Shown piece after piece: positions 33,401 to 41,140 of a DNA stretch of 64,000 nt; the first letter of the stretch is position 1, and each line of letters starts with the position of its first letter. Location of the stretch: contig JALIFM010000005.1 in assembly GCA_022867625.1 (NCBI GenBank), positions 124,001 to 188,000 of the forward strand, written 5' to 3'. Both the position numbers and the translations under genes were made by a program. The notes under the pieces are model-generated. The model did not search any database. It saw only the letters and a program-made list of their open reading frames with translations, and had not been told where the DNA came from. The DNA is from Lachnospiraceae bacterium NSJ-143. GTDB lineage: Bacteria; Bacillota; Clostridia; Lachnospirales; Anaerotignaceae.

Positions 33401-33438
33401 CCCTCTGGCTGAATAAATCAGCTCGGAGGGTTTTGTTT
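33399..33438. terminator. Bidirectional terminator next to the tandem array
   Basis: ACCCTC-TG-GCTGA / TCAGC-TC-GGAGGGT stem with a 5-nt loop, TTTTGTTT on the plus side and TTTTGTGTTTTTGTG on the minus side. It separates the convergent Lon and DMT genes. Confidence 0.8.
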
Positions 33439-33451
33439 AATGTTTTCAAGT

Positions 33452-34375
33452 TTAATTGTGTCCCTTTGCAATACTTACATAAGGCAGTTTAATTGTAACA
33501 TAACCAAGGCGCACCTTTCTGCCGCTTAACAGCTCACCAGCAGCTGCTCCGGAAAGTATAAGCGCCGCGCCTGTAATTTGCGGTGCGGTAAGATGCTCAC
33601 TTAAGAATACTACAGAAAATATCAGGGCTGAAAGTGGTTCAATGTATCCGCAAACTGCAATTGTCTGCACCGGAAGCGCTTTCATTCCTGAAAAATAAAG
33701 AGCTGTGCCTATACCTGTGTTTACTATACCTATTATAAGCACCGGAATTATGCTTTGACGTGGAAGTGATGTTGGAAGGCCGCCATTTAAAATAAGGAAA
33801 AAAGCTGTCACAGCAAAGGCCCCAAAGAGCTGTATTGCCGAATTTTCGAGCCCGGTTATACCTGTGGCTTTCTTATTGAATACCATCATCAATGCAAAGA
33901 AAATGGCTCCGGCAAAGGCGTAGAGTATTCCTGATGAGAAGCCTCCTCCTGATAACGAGTTTGAATTGACAAGAAACATTCCAACAAGTACTGCTGCAAA
34001 TCCCATAAGCTTTGGCAGTGTCAGCTTTTCTTTAAAAATAAAAGGCGAAAGCGCCATAACAATAACGGGGCCGCAGTAATAAATAAGGGTGGCCATGCTT
34101 ACCCCAACAAGATTGTAGGCCTCATATAAAAACATCCAGCTGGCGCCCATAGATACACCTGCGGCAGCAAGATATAAAAAATGACGTCTGTTTTTAAGCA
34201 GGGCAGGGCGATGTTTTCTGACAGAAAGCAGAGCAATCAAAAACACGCTTCCTATAAGTGACCTGTAAAAGACTATCTCTGTGCTTTTAAGAGCGATAAA
34301 GCCTGCCACTATTCCGTTTGAACCAAAAATCAGCAGTGATGATATAAATTTGATGTATGACTTTGACGAACACAT
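33452..34375 (-). CDS. EamA/DMT-family transporter (paralogue 3)
   Basis: A 307-residue permease with ten membrane segments in two EamA repeats. It is a close paralogue of 425-1315: both have LLIFGSNGI, IYYCGPVIVMALSPF and GAAAGELL blocks. GGAGG lies 6 nt before the ATG. It is divergent from a LysR-type regulator across 127 bp holding a good palindrome, so it is probably under that regulator's control. Substrate unknown. Confidence 0.87.
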   Translation of the reverse strand: MCSSKSYIKFISSLLIFGSNGIVAGFIALKSTEIVFYRSLIGSVFLIALLSVRKHRPALLKNRRHFLYLAAAGVSMGASWMFLYEAYNLVGVSMATLIYYCGPVIVMALSPFIFKEKLTLPKLMGFAAVLVGMFLVNSNSLSGGGFSSGILYAFAGAIFFALMMVFNKKATGITGLENSAIQLFGAFAVTAFFLILNGGLPTSLPRQSIIPVLIIGIVNTGIGTALYFSGMKALPVQTIAVCGYIEPLSALIFSVVFLSEHLTAPQITGAALILSGAAAGELLSGRKVRLGYVTIKLPYVSIAKGHN

Positions 34376-34463
34376 TTTATCCTCCGTATGACAATATATA
34401 TTTATGTCTTGTTTAACTCCGGAATAGAGTATATCATATAATTATATATTACAAAAACGAATG

Positions 34464-34486
34464 TTTATCATAGTTATAATGATAAA
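34464..34486. promoter_or_regulatory. Predicted LysR-type operator
   Basis: Perfect inverted repeat TTTATCAT-N7-ATGATAAA in the divergent region between the DMT permease and the LysR gene, just upstream of the regulator's start. Size and dyad suit a LysR-type recognition site and would allow autoregulation. Confidence 0.5.
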
Positions 34487-34502
34487 ACAGCATGGAGGAA
34501 AC

Positions 34503-35372
34503 ATGAGCATTCAAAAATATAAGGCGTTATTAAAAACTATAGAATATGGGAGCTTTACTGAAGCTGCAAGGGTGCTTGACTACTCACAGTCCGGTATAAG
34601 CCGTATGATTAATGACCTTGAAACCGAATGGAATGTTACTTTGCTTGAAAGAGGTCATTCCGGCGTTAAGCTTACATCAGATGGAATCAAGCTTCTGCCG
34701 TTTATCAAGAATGTGTGTGATGAACACAGCAGGCTTGTGGAGCAGATTGACGACATGCATGGCATACAGTCAGGGCTTATAAGAATCGGTACGTTTTCAA
34801 GTGTTGCCGCCCATTGGCTTCCGCATATAATTAAGCATTTCCAGCAGAGATATCCAAACATTGACTATGAGCTGTTAGTTGGCGATTACGCAGAAATTGA
34901 GGAGTGGACGGTTAAGGGGCGTGTTGACTGCGGGTTTCTTATACTGCCGGTAGACAGCTGTCTGGATACTGTTTTTCTGGAACAGGACAGGCTTCTTGCG
35001 GTGCTTCCTGCTAACCACCCTATGGCGGGGTGCGGAAAATTTCCTCTCAAAGCCTTTGAGGATTATCCGTTTATGCTGCTTGAAAAGGCCGGTAAGGCTG
35101 AAATTTCAGAGATTTTTGAGAGAAACAATGTAAGGCCTAATATACATTTTAAGACTATAGATGATTACGCCATAATGTCTATGGTGGAAAGCGGTCTGGG
35201 AATAAGCATACTTCCAGAGCTGATATTAAAGCGAATACCCTATAATATTGTTGTAAAGGAGCTGGAGTTTCCTGTATACAGAAATATAGTGCTGGCTCTC
35301 AAAAGCAGGAAAAACGCTTCTCCGGCGGTTAAAAGATTCTTGGATTATCTGGAATACAGAAATAGAATATAA
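34503..35372 (+). CDS. LysR-family transcriptional regulator
   Basis: About 289 residues: N-terminal winged HTH (about 1-60; YGSFTEAARVLDYSQSGISRMINDLE) and a C-terminal periplasmic-binding-protein-like effector domain (about 90-285; LIRIGTFSSVAAHWLPHII, GLGISILPELI). The ATG at 34503 follows GGAGG by 5 nt and is preferred over an in-frame start at 34461. It is divergent from the DMT permease it probably controls. It is the last host gene before the conjugative element, and appears intact. Confidence 0.9.
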   Translation: MSIQKYKALLKTIEYGSFTEAARVLDYSQSGISRMINDLETEWNVTLLERGHSGVKLTSDGIKLLPFIKNVCDEHSRLVEQIDDMHGIQSGLIRIGTFSSVAAHWLPHIIKHFQQRYPNIDYELLVGDYAEIEEWTVKGRVDCGFLILPVDSCLDTVFLEQDRLLAVLPANHPMAGCGKFPLKAFEDYPFMLLEKAGKAEISEIFERNNVRPNIHFKTIDDYAIMSMVESGLGISILPELILKRIPYNIVVKELEFPVYRNIVLALKSRKNASPAVKRFLDYLEYRNRI

Positions 35373-35583
35373 TAAAAAATAGTAAAAGTTTGTGTTCTTC
35401 TCGAAGCGTTCTATAAAGACGCGCACAGGCTTGAAAGCCTTATAAATAGGGCGTTTAAGAGTTTTTTCTGCCCGTGATATTCGCGGGTTTTTAAAGGTGA
35501 GATTTTCAAAATCCCGCCCAAATCCCGCCCAACTTGTATAAACATATATAAGAAGTGGTAAGGGGCGATAAGCATTAACGTGA
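35373..35583. other. Junction region between chromosome and conjugative element
   Basis: Composition changes here from AT-rich to GC-rich. Visible: an AT-rich stretch right after the LysR stop; a small AGGCTT / AAGCCT hairpin (35429-35442); a terminator (35471-35492); and two adjacent copies of AAATCCCGCCC (35509-35519 and 35520-35530), which look like arm-type integrase binding sites. The exact attachment site cannot be set without the other end or an empty site. Confidence 0.5.
35471..35492 (+). terminator. Terminator downstream of the LysR gene
   Basis: CCCGTGA-TAT-TCGCGGG stem (one G-T pair) followed by T5. Confidence 0.65.
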
Positions 35584-35593
35584 TTATCGCCCC
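35562..35593 (-). terminator. Hairpin at the integrase stop
   Basis: GGGGCGATAA / TTATCGCCCC arms with a 12-nt loop; the integrase stop codon is part of the stem. The tail is only weakly T-rich on the minus strand. Confidence 0.55.
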
Positions 35594-36888
35594 ATTTCCG
35601 CGCTTCTTTTCTGCTTCTCCCGTGACGCCCGACGCCCCGGCTTTTGTCGTTCGGGCTGTTTGGGCTGGGGATGGATTGCTGCATGGTAGGCGTCCAGCAC
35701 TTCCTTTTTGCGTTCCAGACGCACATCGACGTACCGGGCCGTGACAGCTTCAAAGTTCATTGACATTCCCAATGACGCGCCAATACCGGCGAGCGTGTGC
35801 CCTAGCACTTCCCCGACCGTGTAAAAGTCGCCGGTCAGTTGGTGCATGTTGGTGGCTGCCGTGTGGCGCAGATCGTGGAAACGGATATGCGGCATATCAA
35901 GGCTTTCCAATAACTTGCCGAAACCGCTTGAAATCCATGTGGCAGCTTGTGGCGCGCCGTTAGGCTTGCAGACCACCAGATTATTATCATAGTATGGTTT
36001 ACCTGCATTTTGCGCAGCCTCTTTTTGGGCCGCTAGAAAAGCCATTTGTTTTTCAAAGAACGGTCGCGCAAGCTCGGTAATCGGCAGCGTCCGGCCATTG
36101 GATTTTGGCGGGGCCATTTCTTCTATGACCATCGTTTTCGGCGGCACATGAAAAGGCAGCTGTTCCACCACGTCAAAGGTTCCTTTTTCCAAATCGACGT
36201 TGCGCCATCGCAGCCCCAATATTTCAGAGCGGCGCATACCATACAGACCGCCCAGCATAACGGGCATTTCCCACTCTGTTCCTGCTACACGCTTTAACAG
36301 GTCAGCCATTTGTACCGGCGTGTAAGGATCGGGAGTTTTGTCTGCCTTTCCTAGTTTGGTTAATGTGTCGCGGGCCGGGTTACTCTCCATATACCGATAT
36401 TTCCGGGCATGATTGAGCGCCACGCTTAAAACGCGCTTTGCTCCGGCCACGGTTCCCGGCTTTAGGCCCTTATCCAGCATTTCCTGAAATGCCTTGTCAA
36501 TCATAGAGGGGGAAAGCTGATTCAGGGCCACATGGCCGATATATGGCACAATATAGTTATGAATGGTTCGCTTGTACCCGTAATAGGTGGCGGGCCGTAA
36601 ATTTACCCGCGCATAGCTTTCTACCCATTCTTCCAGATAGTCCTTGACGGTCTGCTTGCGCTGGGCCTTGACAGTGGCGGCAAAGGTGGGGGCTTGCAGT
36701 TTGGTTTTCATTTCAGCCTCATGCTGCAAAGCCTCTTTGCGGGTGAGAAAGCCGCCTTTTTCATAGGTGGCCTTTTTTCCGTCCGGCGTTGTGTATTTGA
36801 TATTCACATCATACACAGTTCCGGCCCTGCCGGTCAATACGCCGTTAGCGTCGCGCTTGTTCTTAACCTGTCTTGTCCTTACCGCCAT
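35584..36888 (-). CDS. Tyrosine recombinase / integrase of the conjugative element
   Basis: A 434-residue site-specific recombinase: an N-terminal arm-binding domain (about 1-70), SAM-like core-binding domain (about 78-175) and catalytic domain (about 190-400). The catalytic set is visible: R219 (GMRRSEILGLRW), H338 and R341 (HDLRHTAA), H364 (GHTL) and the nucleophile Y386 (ARYVDV). It catalyses excision and integration. GGAGG lies upstream of the ATG. The excisionase gene is just upstream with a 3-bp gap, so both are cotranscribed. The basic C-terminal tail is longer than in many relatives. Confidence 0.95.
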   Translation of the reverse strand: MAVRTRQVKNKRDANGVLTGRAGTVYDVNIKYTTPDGKKATYEKGGFLTRKEALQHEAEMKTKLQAPTFAATVKAQRKQTVKDYLEEWVESYARVNLRPATYYGYKRTIHNYIVPYIGHVALNQLSPSMIDKAFQEMLDKGLKPGTVAGAKRVLSVALNHARKYRYMESNPARDTLTKLGKADKTPDPYTPVQMADLLKRVAGTEWEMPVMLGGLYGMRRSEILGLRWRNVDLEKGTFDVVEQLPFHVPPKTMVIEEMAPPKSNGRTLPITELARPFFEKQMAFLAAQKEAAQNAGKPYYDNNLVVCKPNGAPQAATWISSGFGKLLESLDMPHIRFHDLRHTAATNMHQLTGDFYTVGEVLGHTLAGIGASLGMSMNFEAVTARYVDVRLERKKEVLDAYHAAIHPQPKQPERQKPGRRASREKQKRSAEMGR

Positions 36889-36891
36889 AAG

Positions 36892-37122
36892 CTATGCCTC
36901 CACAGCGACGCGGACGGGGACCTTATGACGGTTATACCAGTCCCATATCGCCGCTTCACAAAGCAGGCGACGGTTGCCATTCTGGACATACTCAATTTCT
37001 CCATTGTCCATAAGCTCCCGCAACTTGTTTTCACCAATGCCGCTTATTTTGCTCATTTGCTCCACAGTTTTTAACAGTGGAAAAATCTCAACATGCGGTG
37101 CAGTTTGCTTTTTTACAGCCAT
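36892..37122 (-). CDS. Excisionase (Tn916/Tn1549 Xis type)
   Basis: About 76 residues, winged-helix DNA-binding protein that directs the integrase to excise. KISGIGENKLRELMDNGEIEYVQNGNRRLLCEAAIWDWYNRHK is the typical domain, with helix-turn-helix and beta wing. The ATG at 37122 follows AAAGGAGG by 9 nt; an upstream in-frame start at 37179 is rejected. It ends 3 bp before the integrase start. Confidence 0.9.
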   Translation of the reverse strand: MAVKKQTAPHVEIFPLLKTVEQMSKISGIGENKLRELMDNGEIEYVQNGNRRLLCEAAIWDWYNRHKVPVRVAVEA

Positions 37123-37632
37123 AGCGCCGCGCCTCCTTTCCTTAAAATGAAAGCCGCGCCCCTGTAAACGTGTCCGCATAGTCTAAAAGGCGAACGGCGC
37201 AAAAGGGCGCGACTTCCCGTGTTTGTTTCGTTTCGATTTTCTAATGTTTTATGGAGTTGCCCGGACGGACAAACGGCGTGTTTGCCCTCATTGGAGTTTC
37301 ACCACGGCCCATGCTGATGGGTGCGCCGTCCCTTACAGTGACGTTAGCCAGACGGAAGTATCATTTACATACAGCTCATTGCCACGGGGCCGCCTTGCCC
37401 CGCTTGCGGCGTTGGTAGTGTTCGCTCCCTTTTCCACAGCTTCTAAAATTATCGCCCCCTTACCAGCTGGAAAAAGATTATGGCGTACCCGCCGCCCGGC
37501 TCCCTGTACCCTGCCCGCGCAGGTATGTATCCGGGTTTTCCTATTCAGTTTTCAAGGTTCCAGTGAGGGGCGGGGGATATATGCCCCTCTTAATAACCAG
37601 CGGAAAAATACGCCTCTTTTGAACTCGGAAAA
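37123..37632. other. 510-bp GC-rich non-coding region in the element
   Basis: No convincing gene on either strand. A plus-strand open frame runs through but has no ribosome site and opposes the element's gene direction. The region carries a stretch like CTTGAAAACTGAATAGG on the minus strand, GC-rich inverted segments, and a TACCAGCTGGAAAAAG sequence (37461) that resembles a motif recurring in the element. It may hold promoters and regulatory RNA for xis-int. Confidence 0.45.
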
Positions 37633-38049
37633 CTAAACTTTTTCAATATTTTTTTTCAGCGTTTCCAGCCCCCGGACAATGGCATTACATACGGCCTTTA
37701 CGCTGATTTTTTCGGCCCGTGCGATCTCGGTTTTGCTCATGCCCAAAAAGAAAAAGGCGTACAGGCGCTTGGCCTGCTTGTCCGGCAGCTGGGCAAAAGC
37801 AGCGTATAGCTGGGCCTTGTCCCATTTATCAAATACAATTTCTTCCGGCGTCGGCGGCTGCTTCATCGTTTCGTTCTCTATGCCATCGCCCCGGTCAAGG
37901 GAGTAATAGGCTTTATGGTAGGAAAGGCGGTCTATGTAATTCTTTTCCTCGCGCTTGCTTTCCAACAGCACAGCGCCGATCTCGTCAGATACTTCAATGA
38001 TAGTGTCACAATGATAGAAAGGGTAAAAATCCCTAAGATTAATGGTCAT
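37633..38049 (-). CDS. Sigma-70 region 4-like regulator of the element
   Basis: A 138-residue protein with a C-terminal sigma region 4 HTH (MSKTEIARAEKISVKAVCNAIVRGLETLKKNI, about 104-135). The mid part (EEIVFDKWDKAQLYAAFAQLPDKQAKRLYAFFFLG) resembles the small sigma-like ORFs of Tn916 and Tn1549. It probably controls element genes such as xis-int. GGAGG lies 8 nt before the ATG. It is the last GC-rich gene before the AT-rich cargo patch. Confidence 0.85.
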   Translation of the reverse strand: MTINLRDFYPFYHCDTIIEVSDEIGAVLLESKREEKNYIDRLSYHKAYYSLDRGDGIENETMKQPPTPEEIVFDKWDKAQLYAAFAQLPDKQAKRLYAFFFLGMSKTEIARAEKISVKAVCNAIVRGLETLKKNIEKV

Positions 38050-38161
38050 ATATCTTCCTCCGTTTCTTTTTTTGATTTTGGTTTAAAAAATCGAAACGGA
38101 GGGGTGGTGACCTGCAATTAATTTGTGTAAATTGTAAAATTGGATTGAAATTTGTCGAAAG

Positions 38162-38201
38162 AAAATACGCCGCAAATCTGGTATGATTTGCGGCGTATTT
38201 T
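38162..38201. terminator. Strong bidirectional terminator at the backbone/cargo boundary
   Basis: A 17-bp perfect stem (AAAATACGCCGCAAATC and its complement) around a 6-nt loop, A-rich on one side and T-rich on the other. It lies where GC-rich backbone gives way to AT-rich cargo and would insulate the two. Confidence 0.85.
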
Positions 38202-38480
38202 ATGAAATTTATTTTATTAATACAATCTAGTAATTCATAAGCAGTACCTTTTCTAAAGAAAAAGAATGATTTTTGCTACAATAATTACATAAAAGTTGTA
38301 TAATAAAGAAAATATACGGCTTTATTTGTTGTTTATTGACTTTTTGTTGTGTAATTGAGTGAAAAGATGTAATATATTATTTGGAATAGCGTTAATTTAT
38401 ATTTATTTGTAAAGGAGTGGTTTACATAAACTTTGATAAAAATATTAAATGAATATTATATTTACATAAAGGAGGATTAT
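38202..38480. other. AT-rich spacer before the SymE-like gene
   Basis: About 280 bases, very AT-rich, no gene. TATAAT at 38299-38304 and TTGACT at 38336-38341 occur, but no well-spaced promoter pair is clear. Two GGAG-type ribosome sites lie near 38414 and 38471; the second serves the following gene. Confidence 0.4.
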
Positions 38481-38915
38481 ATGATAACAAAAAGAAAAAG
38501 TGTTAAGACACTGAAAGTAAATGACAAAACTGTTCCAAAAATAAATTTACAAGGTTCTTTGTTAGAAGATTGTGGCTTCACTCCCGGCACCGTAATATAT
38601 ATAAGATATTATAGAGGAAGAATTACAATCACCAGTGACAAATATAATATAAAAACCGAAAAAATAGTTGAACTATATCGTATAGCAGATATTAAAGAAA
38701 TATGGAATAATATAAATAAGCATTATGCGGATAACGCAAAATATAACGAATCTTTATGCGCCATGTTTACACAAAATCTTTCACAAGAGCAAAAGACTAT
38801 GTTCGATAAAATAATAAATAATATTTATAGGAGTAAAAATTGCGAATATGAGGCTGTATTTGTGCAGGGATATAAAACAGGTGCCAATATTACACTAGAA
38901 ACATTGTTTTCTTAA
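38481..38915 (+). CDS. SymE-like / AbrB-fold protein with DUF6809-like C-terminus
   Basis: About 144 residues in two parts. Residues 1-55 (KINLQGSLLEDCGFTPGTVIYIRYYRGRITITSD) have the SymE toxin / swapped-hairpin AbrB pattern. Residues 60-144 (ELYRIADIKEIWNN, LSQEQKTMFDKI, EYEAVFVQGYKTGANITLETL) resemble the small helical DUF6809 family of Firmicute elements. AAAGGAGG lies 5 nt before the ATG. It is the only plus-strand gene in the element part seen here and its codons are AT-rich. Toxin, antitoxin or regulator roles are all possible. Confidence 0.65.
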   Translation: MITKRKSVKTLKVNDKTVPKINLQGSLLEDCGFTPGTVIYIRYYRGRITITSDKYNIKTEKIVELYRIADIKEIWNNINKHYADNAKYNESLCAMFTQNLSQEQKTMFDKIINNIYRSKNCEYEAVFVQGYKTGANITLETLFS

Positions 38916-38916
38916 T

Positions 38917-38946
38917 TTTCGTGATTGGTTGCTGCCAACCACGAAA
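38917..38946. terminator. Hairpin after the SymE-like gene
   Basis: TTTTCGTG...TTGG / CCAA...CACGAAAA imperfect stem between convergent genes; there is no clear T-run beyond it, so termination is only probable. Confidence 0.45.
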
Positions 38947-38982
38947 AATGCAATTCGCTAAATATAGATAATTATTTCAAAA

Positions 38983-39450
38983 TTAAAATGTAATTGAGCC
39001 GCCTGTTATGCTAATAGTATTGCTACCGATGTTAGTTACATAAAATTGATAATAGCCGGTATTATCGATTGATATGCTACAAGAATTACTTCGTCCTTCT
39101 CCATCATACAATTGATGTTTTGTACCATCGCTATCTTTGTATCCCATTGCTACATGCGCGCTTTCACTGGTTTTAACAACAAATTTAACAGTCGTTCCAC
39201 CCTTAATATAAAATTTACTACCATCACTGTCACTATAAGTCATCGTGTAACCATTTTTTAAAGATCCTTTGCCTATATTTATCAAAGGCGCTATTCCATC
39301 TTGTGTCTCTGTAACTGATGATAAATTATCAAGGTCAATCTCAATAGTAGTAGTTGCCTCAGGTTCTGCTGCAAATGTAGAAACTGGTGTTGCCATTAAA
39401 GTTAATGCACAAATAAGCCCTGTACAAAGTTTAAAAATTTTCTTTTTCAT
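38983..39450 (-). CDS. Secreted protein with the same domain as the BlaR1-like sensor
   Basis: A 155-residue exported protein: Sec signal peptide (MKKKIFKLCTGLICALTLMA, cleavage after AFA, about residue 27), a short acidic linker, then a beta-rich domain of about 95 residues. That domain lines up with the C-terminal ectodomain of the adjacent M56 protein: LKNG near its start, K-G before a beta strand, VAMGYKDSDG against IEVGYIKDNG, and GYYQFYVTNIGSNTISI against GNYAFYLLGISSDAVQV. GGGGG lies 8 nt before the ATG. It overlaps the M56 gene by 20 nt. Possible ligand, decoy or target of that sensor; no known family recognised. Confidence 0.7.
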   Translation of the reverse strand: MKKKIFKLCTGLICALTLMATPVSTFAAEPEATTTIEIDLDNLSSVTETQDGIAPLINIGKGSLKNGYTMTYSDSDGSKFYIKGGTTVKFVVKTSESAHVAMGYKDSDGTKHQLYDGEGRSNSCSISIDNTGYYQFYVTNIGSNTISITGGSITF

Positions 39451-40753
39451 GTTGATTACCCCCTATATGATTATCTATATGTAAATTTAACGAATTGCCC
39501 ACTTTCAAGCTGACTTGTTTTACTTGCACCGCATCTGACGATATACCTAACAAATAAAAAGCATAATTTCCATCGTCAGGTGCAATTAATTCAACCGTTT
39601 GAGTACTTTTTGGCAAACCTGAAAATAGTAAATTCATATTGCCATTGTCTTTTATGTATCCTACTTCAATATTAAATTCTGTATTAGCGAGTGCAATTTC
39701 TAATGCTGCTTTTTCCCCTTTCTCAAGTTTCCATTTTTCCTCTTTTGTAAAGATAAGAGCGCAACCGTTCTTTAAAATAAAATTCTTGTTTTGGTCATTA
39801 ATTATATATGTTTCTTCACTTTTTAAGCCATGCTCTGTTAAATTTGTAGAGATAATAGCTTCATCAGAATAAACCACTTCTTGAGATGCTACTTTAGAAG
39901 TACCACAAGCTGTAGCCACAAACGTTATTAAAATACATGCTGATAATGTGGATAATATAGATTTTTTCTTATAATTCATAATTTTGTTTAACCTTTCATT
40001 TAATGTTTTTGCAGATGTAAAGTTGCTAAAGACATTGTATTGCGATTGGGCAAGTTTAGCAGTCGAAATTAATAGGCTGGCATATAAATATGGTTCAACT
40101 TTTGTTGTATTAATTACTTTATAGTCCACACATATTTCCATATCTTTAAAAAACAATTTTATTCCAAGCCAAACTATAGGGTTATACCAAAACTTAGCTA
40201 TTGTAATAAAAGAGAGTAATTTCCAAAAGTTGTCAGCGCGTCTAATATGTATAATTTCGTGTAAGAGTACTAGCCTAAATTCATTTTCTCCAATATTTTT
40301 AATATAGTATGGAAAAATAATGTACTGCTTAATTATGCCTATCGTTACAGGAGTTTTAACATTTCCATATCCCAATTTAGCAATTCCTTCAACTTTTGTC
40401 AGTTCAGTTGTATGCACCAGCTTATAAGCTTTTATGTAGTCAAAAATAATAATTAATATTATTAAAAAAAATACACACCAATATAATAATAATTTAATAT
40501 TCAAATTATTTACATTTACAATAGTGTTAGGCGTGATTTCCACTTGTGATATATATAAATTTTGATTTGAATTGTGAAAGTAATTATATATACTTAATTT
40601 TGATTTTAGTTCTGGCAATAAAGCTTTCAAAATCGCTATTTTCCATAAGGTATCATAAGTATTACAAGGTATCGGCGTTTTAAATAGAAAAACTCTTAAT
40701 AAAATTACTAAGAGAAAAAATATACCAGTTGTTAATATACCGCTATTTGTCAT
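39431..40753 (-). CDS. BlaR1/MecR1-like M56 metallopeptidase sensor with novel ectodomain
   Basis: A 440-residue membrane protein. Hydrophobic segments lie at about 5-24, 88-107, 181-203 and 265-283. The zinc site HEIIH is at 165-169 (LLHEIIHIRRAD), the gluzincin M56 pattern of BlaR1/MecR1. The extracellular part (about 285-430) is not a penicillin-binding domain: no SxxK/KTG motifs. It instead resembles the secreted protein encoded next. By analogy, ligand binding outside would trigger cytoplasmic proteolysis and inactivate the BlaI-type repressor. It overlaps the repressor gene by 11 nt and the secreted-protein gene by 20 nt. Confidence 0.8.
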   Translation of the reverse strand: MTNSGILTTGIFFLLVILLRVFLFKTPIPCNTYDTLWKIAILKALLPELKSKLSIYNYFHNSNQNLYISQVEITPNTIVNVNNLNIKLLLYWCVFFLIILIIIFDYIKAYKLVHTTELTKVEGIAKLGYGNVKTPVTIGIIKQYIIFPYYIKNIGENEFRLVLLHEIIHIRRADNFWKLLSFITIAKFWYNPIVWLGIKLFFKDMEICVDYKVINTTKVEPYLYASLLISTAKLAQSQYNVFSNFTSAKTLNERLNKIMNYKKKSILSTLSACILITFVATACGTSKVASQEVVYSDEAIISTNLTEHGLKSEETYIINDQNKNFILKNGCALIFTKEEKWKLEKGEKAALEIALANTEFNIEVGYIKDNGNMNLLFSGLPKSTQTVELIAPDDGNYAFYLLGISSDAVQVKQVSLKVGNSLNLHIDNHIGGNQHEKENF

Positions 40754-41120
40754 TCTCCCTTTTCTCCTTAGATTTATCTAAAAGTAGTTGCATATAATCA
40801 AGTTCAGCCATAGATAAATTTTCTAAGTTTAACAAGCTACTTAAAAGGATACTAGGGGAACCACCAAACATTTTGTTTTTTATATCTTCCAATGCACAAG
40901 TCTGTACCTGTTGTCTAGTTATTAGTGGTATACATTTAAATTGAGGTTCTTCTCGCAATATATAGGATTTGTTTATAAGTTTATTTAAAATGGTATATGT
41001 TGTGTTTTTACTCCAACCAATCTCGTCCATTAATATTAAGCTAATATCCTTAGCATACTGTGGACCTTTCTTCCAGAGGACTTCCATAACTTTAAATTCA
41101 CTGTCATATAGTTTTATCAT
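40743..41120 (-). CDS. BlaI/MecI/CopY-family repressor
   Basis: A 125-residue winged-helix repressor (DSEFKVMEVLWKKGPQYAKDISLILMDEIGWSKNTTYTILNKLINKSYI, about 6-54) with a C-terminal helical dimerisation part containing the usual protease-sensitive region. It is first in a minus-strand operon with the M56 sensor and the secreted protein. Two near-identical palindromes flank its promoter, so it should repress its own operon. No beta-lactamase gene is nearby. Confidence 0.88.
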   Translation of the reverse strand: MIKLYDSEFKVMEVLWKKGPQYAKDISLILMDEIGWSKNTTYTILNKLINKSYILREEPQFKCIPLITRQQVQTCALEDIKNKMFGGSPSILLSSLLNLENLSMAELDYMQLLLDKSKEKRENDK

Positions 41121-41140
41121 AGGTATACCATTCCTTTCTG

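Noticed and set aside
33147-33449. Minus-strand open frame with repeating FLCFCVFV and plus-strand frame with KHKNTKTQ repeats
   Set aside because: Both are translations of the 8-bp tandem array and terminator; neither has a ribosome site.
37223-37636. 137-codon plus-strand open frame
   Set aside because: No ribosome site, antisense to the element's gene direction, composition typical of GC-rich chance frames.
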